A stretch of 5,440 nt of DNA from Methanosarcinales archaeon ex4572_44 (GTDB taxonomy: Archaea; Halobacteriota; Methanosarcinia; Methanosarcinales; EX4572-44): positions 1 through 5,440 of the forward strand of contig NJEL02000057.1 of assembly GCA_002254825.2 (NCBI GenBank), written 5' to 3'. The number at the start of each line of letters is the position of its first letter. The stretch's first letter is position 1. The position numbers were made by a program, and so were the translations under genes. Positions 1 to 5,276 of the stretch are shown piece after piece. Below the pieces are notes generated by a model. The model searched no databases, was not told where the DNA came from, and saw only the letters and a program-made list of their open reading frames with translations.

Positions 1-51
1 CACCTCGCAAAACACCTCACAGGAATACCCGGATTCGAAGAACTGAAATAA
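1..51 (+). CDS. C-terminal end of an unidentified protein (partial)
   Basis: Frame 1 is open from the window edge to a TAA at 49-51 and reads HLAKHLTGIPGFEELK. Only 16 residues are visible, so I cannot assign a family. The other two plus frames read less like protein, and the tail has a plausible amphipathic, soluble composition. It runs in the same direction as the chelatase gene, but 222 bases separate them and a TATA-like box lies between, so they are probably not translationally coupled. It could be a chance open frame; the missing upstream sequence would settle this. Confidence 0.45.
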   Translation, partial: HLAKHLTGIPGFEELK

Positions 52-108
52 AACAAAGAACCAGTCCGAATCGCACCAACCACAAAAAGCAACAGAATAC
101 AGCATAGG

Positions 109-122
109 CATGGGTGACCATG
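109..122 (+). other. Small hairpin with GNRA-type loop in the chelatase leader region
   Basis: CATGG (109-113) pairs perfectly with CCATG (118-122) around GTGA (114-117), which as RNA is a GUGA tetraloop of the GNRA class. The hairpin lies in the 222-base gap before the chelatase gene and overlaps a 19-codon plus-strand mini-frame (ATG 110 to TGA 167-169). It is upstream of the TATA-like box, so it would not be in the transcript from that promoter. It would matter only for readthrough from upstream or an earlier start. A five-pair stem can occur by chance. Confidence 0.3.
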
Positions 123-187
123 AGTCTCGTGTGGGTGGTACGATCTATACTGGTGTATTGAAAGGATGAAGATTTTGATGAAATTGG

Positions 188-207
188 ACTAAAAAATTAT
201 TATAGTT
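188..207 (+). promoter_or_regulatory. Probable archaeal TATA-box promoter of the chelatase operon
   Basis: An A/T-only run followed by TATAG (AAAAAATTATTATAG, about 191-205) stands out from the more mixed sequence around it and has a purine-containing GAAATTGGA stretch just upstream, as a BRE would. Archaeal transcription usually begins about 25 bases downstream. That would put the start near 225-232 and leave a leader of about 45 bases before the ATG at 274. No operator repeat is evident. This is by position and composition only. Confidence 0.45.
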
Positions 208-261
208 TCTCCTCGACTCAAGTAGCAACACTTTTAACTGGACGAAATAAAAAGTAAGTAA

Positions 262-266
262 GAGGT
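262..266 (+). promoter_or_regulatory. Ribosome binding site fixing the chelatase start
   Basis: GAGGT lies seven bases before the ATG at 274, a good Shine-Dalgarno match and spacing. It supports that ATG as the start. The family's conserved N-terminal SAIVGQE segment begins only 11 residues later, so no upstream extension is needed. Confidence 0.6.
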
Positions 267-273
267 TTAGAAA

Positions 274-2259
274 ATGACATGTTTTGAGAGATCGGTATAC
301 ACGTTCAGTGCTATTGTTGGGCAGGAACGGATGAAGCGGGCGCTTATACTCAATGTGATAGATCCAAAGCTTGGGGGAGCGCTTATCAAGGGTGAGAAGG
401 GGACCGCGAAGTCGACTGCTGTGCGAGCGCTGGCACATCTTCTTCCAGAGATCGATGTTGTTAAAGACTGTCCTTTTGGGTGCAATCCAGAGGATCGGCA
501 TGAGATCTGTTCTTCGTGCGTATCGCTGATTGCAGAGGGGGAAGAGCTTGAGGTTGTGAGGCGACCGATGAAGGTTGTTGATCTCCCGATAAATGCGACT
601 GAGGATCGGGTTGTTGGAACGCTTGATATCGAGCATGTTATTAAGGAGGGTGAGAAGCGGTTTGAGCCGGGTGTTCTCGCTGAGGCACATCGTGGGATAC
701 TGTATGTTGATGAGGTGAATCTCTTGGATGATCACATTGTTGACATACTCCTCGATGCTGCTGCGATGGGTGTTAATATCGTTGAGCGTGAAGGGGTTTC
801 ATTCTCGCATCCGGCGCACTTCATCCTTGTTGGGACGATGAACCCTGAGGAGGGAGAGCTCAGACCACAGCTTCTCGATCGATTCGGGCTTTGCGCTGAG
901 ATTGAAGGGATAAAAGATCTTAGAGACAGGGTTGAGGTTATAAAACGTAGGAAGAGTTTTGAAGAAGATCCAGTTGCCTTCGAGAGTTTGTGGGAGAGAG
1001 ATGATGAGATCATCAGAGATCGAATACTGAGGGCAAAAGAGCTTTTATCAGAGATTTCGGTTCCCGATGATATGCTTGAACTTATCGCGTCTCTCTGCAT
1101 TGATTGTGGGGTCGATGGTCACAGGGCAGATATAACGCTTGCAAAGGCAGCAAGTGCATTTGCGGCGTATGAGGGACGGCGTGAGGTTCTTGAGGATGAT
1201 GTGAGAGAGGTTGCAGAGCTTGTTCTCACACACAGGATGCGAAAGAAGCCGTTTGAGCAGGGAAAGATAGATCAGGATATGATCAATGACTCGATTGAAC
1301 GGCATAAAAAAGATAAAGAGGATTTAAAAGATGAGAAGGATGAAGGGGAGAGAAGCGAGGATAACGGTGGCGAGGGGGATGAAAAAAAAGAGGAGGATCG
1401 GGAGAGTGAGGGTGGTGATGAGCTATTTCCAGTTGGGGATACGTTCAGGGTTAAACCGATCTCAAGTGAGCGGGATAGGATAACGAGGGATGGCAGCGGA
1501 CGACGAACGAAGACGTTCTCGAGGAGGGGTCGATACGTGCGAAGCAGAATCCCGAGAGGAGATGTCATGGGTACAGATGTGGCGTTTGATGCCACAATCC
1601 GGGCGGCATGTGGAAACCCGCGCAGGGATCGGAATAATGGAGAGAGGGCGGTCACGCTGCACCCATCTGATATTCGGGAGAAGGTGCGTGAGCGAAAGAT
1701 CGGTAACACCATCCTATTTGTAGTTGATGCCTCAGGTTCGATGGGAGTGAAAGAACGGATGGTTGCAGCAAAGGGTGCGATCCTATCACTACTCAAAGAC
1801 GCATACATACGGCGCGACAGGGTAGGACTTGTGACATTCAGAAATGATAGAGCAGATCTCCTACTCACCCCAACATCGAGTGTGGAGCTTGCAGAAAAAC
1901 TCCTTGTTGAGCTTCCAACAGGTGGAAAAACACCTCTATCTCACGGAATTCTTAAAGGACATGAACTTTTGAAACATGAACTCTTGAAAAATACAAATAC
2001 ATCCCCTCTCATGGTTTTAATCTCTGATGGGCGGGCAAACGTGAGCATCTCTGGGAAAAATCCGATCGAAGAGACAAAGGAACTTGCCACTTCAATCGTG
2101 GACGATAAGATTGGAACGGTTCTGATCGATACGACCGAGGGATTGCTTGATCTTGGCACAGCGCGGGAACTTGCCGATGCGTTCAAGGCAAGATACTTCA
2201 AACTTGACGAGATAAATGCTGATACAATCGCAAGTTCAATAAGGAATGTATGCTCATAA
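274..2259 (+). CDS. Fused ChlI-ChlD type magnesium/cobalt chelatase AAA+ and VWA subunit
   Basis: This is a one-piece homologue of the ATPase subunits (ChlI/BchI plus ChlD/BchD) that power insertion of Mg or Co into tetrapyrroles by a large CobN/ChlH-type subunit; a cytoplasmic motor is expected. The AAA+ domain spans about residues 12-340. It has SAIVGQE, Walker A GEKGTAKST (40-48), Walker B ILYVDEVNLL (142-151), and the BchI-type MNPEEGELRPQLLDRFG block (189-205). Cysteines 66, 70, 79 and 82 form a C-x3-C-x8-C-x2-C insert. A highly charged acidic linker (about 345-383) leads to the C-terminal VWA domain with a complete MIDAS: DASGSMG (485-491), T553 in TGGKTPL and D585 in LISDGR. At 661 residues it matches the usual length of fused archaeal and bacterial relatives and looks intact. 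It overlaps the next gene by 10 bases. No CobN/ChlH gene is in view, so the metal (Co more likely than Mg in a non-phototroph) is an inference. Confidence 0.93.
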   Translation: MTCFERSVYTFSAIVGQERMKRALILNVIDPKLGGALIKGEKGTAKSTAVRALAHLLPEIDVVKDCPFGCNPEDRHEICSSCVSLIAEGEELEVVRRPMKVVDLPINATEDRVVGTLDIEHVIKEGEKRFEPGVLAEAHRGILYVDEVNLLDDHIVDILLDAAAMGVNIVEREGVSFSHPAHFILVGTMNPEEGELRPQLLDRFGLCAEIEGIKDLRDRVEVIKRRKSFEEDPVAFESLWERDDEIIRDRILRAKELLSEISVPDDMLELIASLCIDCGVDGHRADITLAKAASAFAAYEGRREVLEDDVREVAELVLTHRMRKKPFEQGKIDQDMINDSIERHKKDKEDLKDEKDEGERSEDNGGEGDEKKEEDRESEGGDELFPVGDTFRVKPISSERDRITRDGSGRRTKTFSRRGRYVRSRIPRGDVMGTDVAFDATIRAACGNPRRDRNNGERAVTLHPSDIREKVRERKIGNTILFVVDASGSMGVKERMVAAKGAILSLLKDAYIRRDRVGLVTFRNDRADLLLTPTSSVELAEKLLVELPTGGKTPLSHGILKGHELLKHELLKNTNTSPLMVLISDGRANVSISGKNPIEETKELATSIVDDKIGTVLIDTTEGLLDLGTARELADAFKARYFKLDEINADTIASSIRNVCS

Positions 2260-3173
2260 AGTACCTCTTCCAGAGCGTGATCCTTGTTACAGTGGGTGTA
2301 GTGCTCGCAAATATTCTCGTTGAGACAAAAATTCCATCAAAACTATCTCCACTCGTAAAACCACTCTGCAAAGCCTCCAATCTCCCAGAAACCTGTATCC
2401 TGTCGCTATTCACAACACTCTTAAGTGCAACTGCAGGCAAATCAACACTCGCCGAGTTTCACAGAAGGGGCGAGATCACAGATCGGGAGGCGATAATAAC
2501 TGTTGTGATGGGCACATTCCCAATCGTTCTTGGCGAGTCACTCTTTAGAGTGCAGGCACCAGCAGCACTCGTAATCCTTGGGCCTGTCGTTGGCGGAATT
2601 TATATCACGCTGAACCTCTTTGCAGCCTTCATACAGACCCTCTGGGCACTAACCTACTCAAAGATCGTTCTTCCACCACGCACAATCTGCATCAAGAAGA
2701 ACAACCCCGAAAAACTAATATTGCACAAAAAAATCATCAAAAAAAGCCTCAAAAGATCATACCCTACGCTGAAAAAGATAATACCACTTCTCATAATCAC
2801 CATATTCTCGATCGGTTTCTTACTTGATCACGGCTTGATGAATCAGATCTCTATTCTCTTCGATCCTGTACTCAGACTACTTGGAATCCCTGGCGAGTGT
2901 GCTGCAGCCCTGGCAGGCCAATTCATACACTACTCAATCGGATACGCAGTCCTCGGATCATTACTAACTGAAGGAATCATAACAGAAAAAGAGGCAATAC
3001 TAACACTTTTAATCGGAAGCATGATCATAATAACTCTCATCTACATCAAATTCAGCGTTCCAATGTACGTCTCGCTATTCGGAAGACTTGGAATCAAAAT
3101 GACAGCGATCAACTATACGAGCAGCATGACAGCAAAAATAATCACAATCGGACTGGTAGTATGGCTAATGTGA
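2250..3173 (+). CDS. Membrane protein with two Gate (nucleoside-recognition) repeats, putative transporter
   Basis: This is a 307-residue integral membrane protein of the Gate/nucleoside-recognition superfamily, related to the pore halves of FeoB, SpmA/B and CNT transporters. Hydrophobic spans lie at about 3-24, 50-62, 82-100, 104-136 and 173-196, with several more after 216. Two halves repeat at an ungapped spacing of 168 residues: residues 45-90 (LPE then GEITDREAIITVVMGTF) against 213-258 (IPG then GIITEKEAILTLLIGSM). A basic, Lys-rich loop (about 149-176) lies between them. The ATG at 2250 sits inside the end of the chelatase gene (10-base overlap), with AAGGA at 2241-2245 just upstream. 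This implies coupled translation. The substrate is unknown. Nucleoside binding is only the family's historical name; the chelatase neighbour suggests metal ion or tetrapyrrole transport, but that is inference. Confidence 0.85.
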   Translation: MLIKYLFQSVILVTVGVVLANILVETKIPSKLSPLVKPLCKASNLPETCILSLFTTLLSATAGKSTLAEFHRRGEITDREAIITVVMGTFPIVLGESLFRVQAPAALVILGPVVGGIYITLNLFAAFIQTLWALTYSKIVLPPRTICIKKNNPEKLILHKKIIKKSLKRSYPTLKKIIPLLIITIFSIGFLLDHGLMNQISILFDPVLRLLGIPGECAAALAGQFIHYSIGYAVLGSLLTEGIITEKEAILTLLIGSMIIITLIYIKFSVPMYVSLFGRLGIKMTAINYTSSMTAKIITIGLVVWLM

Positions 3174-3365
3174 AACACCCGCCAGCAGAACAAACACTGA
3201 AGCAACCACACCCACCCATTTGAATGACAGGCTACATTCGACCGCAACCACGTAGAGACCACATTGAAGAGAGGGTGTCATTTCGTTCTTCAGGGTCATG
3301 AGCACAATCCCAAAGTTTGCCACAATCACAGCACGAATGGCGAATATATTAGACTTGTCGCATAA
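3165..3365 (-). pseudogene. Possible C-terminal remnant of a membrane protein (unidentified)
   Basis: On the minus strand a frame is open for 66 codons, from just after a TAA (3366-3368) to a TAG at 3165-3167, with nothing coding opposite most of it. The peptide has two hydrophobic stretches, IRAVIVANFGIVLMTL and FKWVGVVASVFVLLAGV. A polar link (KNEMTPSLQ) separates the first from a short mildly hydrophobic piece. The first ATG is 22 codons in, and I see no clear ribosome-binding site. It converges on, and overlaps by 9 bases, the end of the Gate-domain gene. I do not recognise the family. It could be the tail of a lost membrane gene or a chance frame. Confidence 0.3.
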
Positions 3366-3472
3366 TTAAATATTTCAGATAATTTTGAAAATCCTACTAC
3401 CTTCAACTCTGTCAAACGCAACAATTCATTGGAAAATCTTTTTTAACAAAAAGTGAAACCATTGGTTATAAC
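3366..3472. other. AT-rich intergenic stretch next to the insertion-element end
   Basis: No gene is supported here. The stretch contains AT-rich blocks (TAATTAAATATTTCAGATAATTTTG near 3363-3388) and a six-T run at 3439-3444. The T run could serve as an archaeal U-rich transcript end for the plus strand, about 270 bases after the Gate gene. The AT-rich block could be a promoter in either direction. It ends at the GTGAAC that begins the insertion element's right-end region. Confidence 0.3.
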
Positions 3473-3510
3473 GTGAACTACCCGCCCCATCGGGGGCTGG
3501 CGTCTTCCCT
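3473..3510 (-). repeat. Right-end hairpin of an IS200/IS605-family element
   Basis: GCCCC (3484-3488) pairs with GGGGC (3493-3497) around ATCG. The flanks CC (3481-3482) and GG (3499-3500) extend the stem past one mismatch. Read on the minus strand the hairpin ends in GGGCGGGTAGTTCAC. This resembles the common right-end motif of IS200/IS605 elements, a GC hairpin then GTAGTTCA, which also forms the 3' end of the omega RNA in TnpB-carrying members. It lies about 40-60 bases beyond the tnpA stop, in the orientation expected for a right end. The exact boundary near 3473 is approximate. I could not identify a matching left end. Confidence 0.55.
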
Positions 3511-3538
3511 GGCCTGTGTGTTTTGTGTTCCACTTATT

Positions 3539-3959
3539 TCACATTGCAAAGTCGAGTAGTGATGTTTGTCCTTCTTTGATTGTTTTCTGCTTCATGCTGA
3601 AGTACTCGTAGTCATCGTCTTGCCAGTGTTTCTTTTGCTGTCGCTCGATGTAGAACTAAAACCATGTCGCTTGTAACGCGTCCCACGGATTCGTAGAAGT
3701 AACCGTCTGACCAGAAAGGATCTCCCCAGAGTTTTTTTAGAGACATCATTCCAGCACTGTCTTCGAACAACGTAGGATGAATATCCTTTCAGTTGTTCTG
3801 CGAGCTTGGCAGCACTATAGTTATTGCAACCGATAACGAATACATCCATATGATCGGGTCCGAACACTACCAGCACCAATTCGAACTAAATCTCTTCTGA
3901 TAAAAACACATCTCGCCGAAGATTTTGCGAATAACACCTTCTCGCATCTTGAGGAACAT
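3539..3959 (-). pseudogene. tnpA: Broken IS200/IS605 Y1 transposase TnpA
   Basis: Conserved pieces of the Y1/HUH single-strand transposase occur in order in different minus-strand frames. An N-terminal piece MFLKMREGVIRKIFGEM starts near 3959. It is followed by VFGPDHMDVFV, then NYSAAKLAEQLKGYSSYV. LWGDPFWSDGYFYESVGRV and TSDMV come next, then FYIERQQKKHW and a tail ending LLDFAM at a TGA (3539-3541). At least two 1-nt shifts are visible: an extra A in the seven-A run opposite about 3733-3739, before LWGD, and an extra base between TSDMV and FYIERQ (about 3655-3662). More damage lies before VFGPDH. The metal-binding HUH motif reads H-M-D, so its second histidine is lost. The likely catalytic Tyr in FYIERQ remains. 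The first 30-40 family residues are not recognisable. It is non-functional. No tnpB is present. Confidence 0.8.
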
Positions 3960-4154
3960 TTCTTGAGCTGCTTATAAGATAAACAGCCACGACAAAAGAT
4001 GGTTTGGACGGAAAGTAGGACAAAAAAGGGAAGATGGAACTGCAACAGCTTTAACCTGCACGGCGTCTGGGACAATGTGTTAAACTTGGCCCTCCTCAAC
4101 TTTGTCCCCCCTACCCCCATAATAAATTTTATGTATTATGAGAGCTACAGTAAC
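3960..4154. other. Unassigned stretch between the transposase remnant and the permease remnant
   Basis: I cannot assign a gene here. A plus-strand frame from ATG 3999 runs to TAG at 4188-4190, but its first 50 residues resemble nothing I recognise. Only its last residues (LPSSSVMGGQS) fit the downstream permease. The minus strand should carry the transposase N-terminus and the left end of the element, but neither is clear. G/C-rich runs (CCCCCCTACCCCC, about 4106-4118) adjoin an AT-rich interrupted palindrome. The join between mobile DNA and the permease gene probably lies near 4140-4152. Confidence 0.3.
4118..4140. repeat. AT-rich interrupted palindrome
   Basis: CATAATA (4118-4124) is the exact reverse complement of TATTATG (4134-4140), separated by AATTTTATG. 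It sits between the unassigned stretch and the permease remnant. It could be a hairpin at the left end of the insertion element, an operator, or a promoter (TTTATGTA is TATA-like). Low sequence complexity makes chance possible. Confidence 0.35.
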
Positions 4155-4834
4155 TTGCCGTCTTCCAGTGTGATGGGTGGACAGTCATAGAATAGGTGTA
4201 CCAATGAAAGATCAAACTCTTGTTGTGAGTGGAGTTCTGCCAGATAATCTTGCAACCACTCTATTCCGGGTGCTGGTAGGGTTTCTGTTAGGTTCTGTTG
4301 CAGATATCATGATGGGAGCTATTATGGGTTGCAAGGAGATTGTGAACAGGTCGTTTCACCCGATATTCAGTCTGTTATATCCAATACCTACGCTTGGATG
4401 GGCACCACTTCTGATGATCTGGATCGGAATAGGGGAGATGCTTCCAATCCTCCTGATATCCCTCTGTTCCTTCTTTCCAGTGCTCTACAATACGATTACA
4501 GGCATCAAAAGTGTGAATCCCGACGTAATAAACAAACGCCGCGAGGACGCTTGGTGCGTCTGACCTGAAGATCCTGACAACAGTCATCCTACCACTCGCA
4601 GTGCCAGATATCTTCACAGGACTCAGACTCGAGGCTGGCATGGCATGGCGAGTTGTAATAGCTGCAGAGATGGTTGCAATCCCGACAGGGATTGGCGCGC
4701 TGTTGATCCGACCAGAAAGCCTACTGCGAGTGGATATAATCATAGCCTGTCTGATCGTGCTCTCAGTGATGTGTCTCACATTCGAACGGGTATTCCAGCA
4801 TATCGAGACGAGACTTACAGAGGAATGGAGATAG
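4155..4834 (+). pseudogene. Frameshifted and shortened ABC permease (nitrate/sulfonate/taurine type)
   Basis: This is a remnant of the inner-membrane permease of a SsuC/TauC/NrtB-type importer. Homology begins with LPSSSVMGGQS in the frame ending at 4188-4190, then moves to the frame holding VVSGVLPDNLATTLFRVLVGFLLG, PIPTLGWAPLLMIWIGIGE and SVNPDVIN (to 4533). One extra base in AAAC (4534-4537) shifts it again to AARTLGASDLKILTTVILP, RLEAGMAWRVVIAAEM and PTGIGALL, ending at TAG 4832-4834. Undoing the second shift restores the EAA loop that contacts the ATPase (AA...G...ILP), so that break falls in the coupling helix region. The first transmembrane segment, roughly 30-50 family residues, is missing. 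An ATG at 4177 or 4204 could start a 119-128 residue product, but it would stop at 4561-4563 without the EAA loop. A GGAG at 4825-4828 precedes the next gene's ATG. Confidence 0.82.
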
Positions 4835-4837
4835 ATT

Positions 4838-4960
4838 ATGCCCGACATAGAATTGAAAAACATCAGAAATTATGTATTTGATGATCTGAACATGGAGATA
4901 TCAAAATACTGGACATGGACCCAGAGAACATTGGAAAGGAGAAATTTGGCGTTGTCGTGA
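4838..4960 (+). pseudogene. N-terminal fragment of the partner ABC ATPase
   Basis: Three bases after the permease stop, behind a GGAG site (4825-4828), an ATG opens MPDIELKNIRNYVFDDLNMEI, the typical first strand and turn of an importer ATPase. Normally about ten residues later a Walker A loop would follow. Instead the frame runs on as unrelated KYWTWTQRTLERRN and stops at TGA 4958-4960. Homology ends near 4902. Walker A, Q-loop, signature and Walker B are all missing, so no ATP binding is possible. The position just after the permease is the normal operon order, which supports this having been the transporter's own ATPase before a deletion. Confidence 0.72.
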
Positions 4961-5154
4961 TGGATGGCAGCACAAAAGCAGAAGAGGCACTGGAATGGTG
5001 CGACATAGCACTTGTCACAGGAACAACAGTCGTTAACGGGACCCTCGAACCGATACTCGATATGGCGGGGGACAAGGCAGTCTTTTATGGAATAATCATC
5101 GCAGGAGTCGCGAAATTGCTCGGACTCGAACGGTTCTGTCCACGATCGATGTGA
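4897..5154 (+). pseudogene. C-terminal part of a DUF364 (putative heavy-metal-chelation) protein
   Basis: Starting within the ATPase remnant but in a different frame, the sequence reads DIKILDMDPENIGKEKFG, then EEALEWCDIALVTGTTVVNG, KAVFYGIIIAGVAKLLGL and ERFCP. It stops at TGA 5152-5154. These are the characteristic Rossmann-like motifs of the C-terminal half of DUF364 (PF04016) proteins, which often sit beside ABC importers for metals or metallophores. Full-length relatives are about 230-260 residues; only about 85 remain. The ATG at 4915 would give 79 residues, but I see no good ribosome-binding site for it and the N-terminal domain is gone. It is best read as a deletion remnant. Confidence 0.75.
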
Positions 5155-5211
5155 TGGTGGAGGGGATGGTTGATGCGGTAAATGTTTGCTGCGAAAATAC
5201 CCTGCCATTCC

Positions 5212-5226
5212 ATGCCAAAAAGGCAT
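5212..5226. repeat. Perfect hairpin upstream of hsdM
   Basis: ATGCC (5212-5216) and GGCAT (5222-5226) are exact reverse complements around a five-A loop. The site lies 50 bases before the hsdM start and 58 bases after the DUF364 remnant's stop. It could be a small operator for the restriction locus or a transcript 3' structure. A TTAATACTTGTTAAA stretch just downstream (5226-5240) is the only AT-rich promoter-like candidate before hsdM. Confidence 0.35.
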
Positions 5227-5276
5227 TAATACTTGTTAAACCAATACCCTACTAAGACGAAGGTAGTCGGTTAAAT

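Noticed and set aside
176..240. C/D-box-like small RNA (TGATGA followed by ACTGGA)
   Set aside because: The purine before the C box is missing, no true CTGA D box follows at a sensible distance, and the site overlaps the probable promoter.
145..735. 196-residue minus-strand open frame across the chelatase start
   Set aside because: It runs opposite the AAA+ domain coding sequence, has no recognisable domain, and fits a mirror frame of a biased gene.
1306..1425. Purine-rich tract that might form an unusual DNA structure
   Set aside because: It is fully explained by GAG/GAA/GAT/AAG codons of the Asp/Glu/Lys linker, and no mirror repeat was evident.
1272..1868. 198-residue Ser/Arg-rich minus-strand frame
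   Set aside because: Its Ser-rich composition is the antisense of the acidic, purine-rich linker and VWA start of the chelatase.
3999..4190. 63-residue plus-strand frame as a separate gene
   Set aside because: Only its last residues make sense, as a frameshifted piece of the permease. The rest shows no family features and lies opposite where the transposase N-terminus should be.
4375..4863. 162-residue minus-strand frame opposite the permease
   Set aside because: It is a shadow of the permease remnant; the plus-strand frames carry clear permease and EAA motifs.
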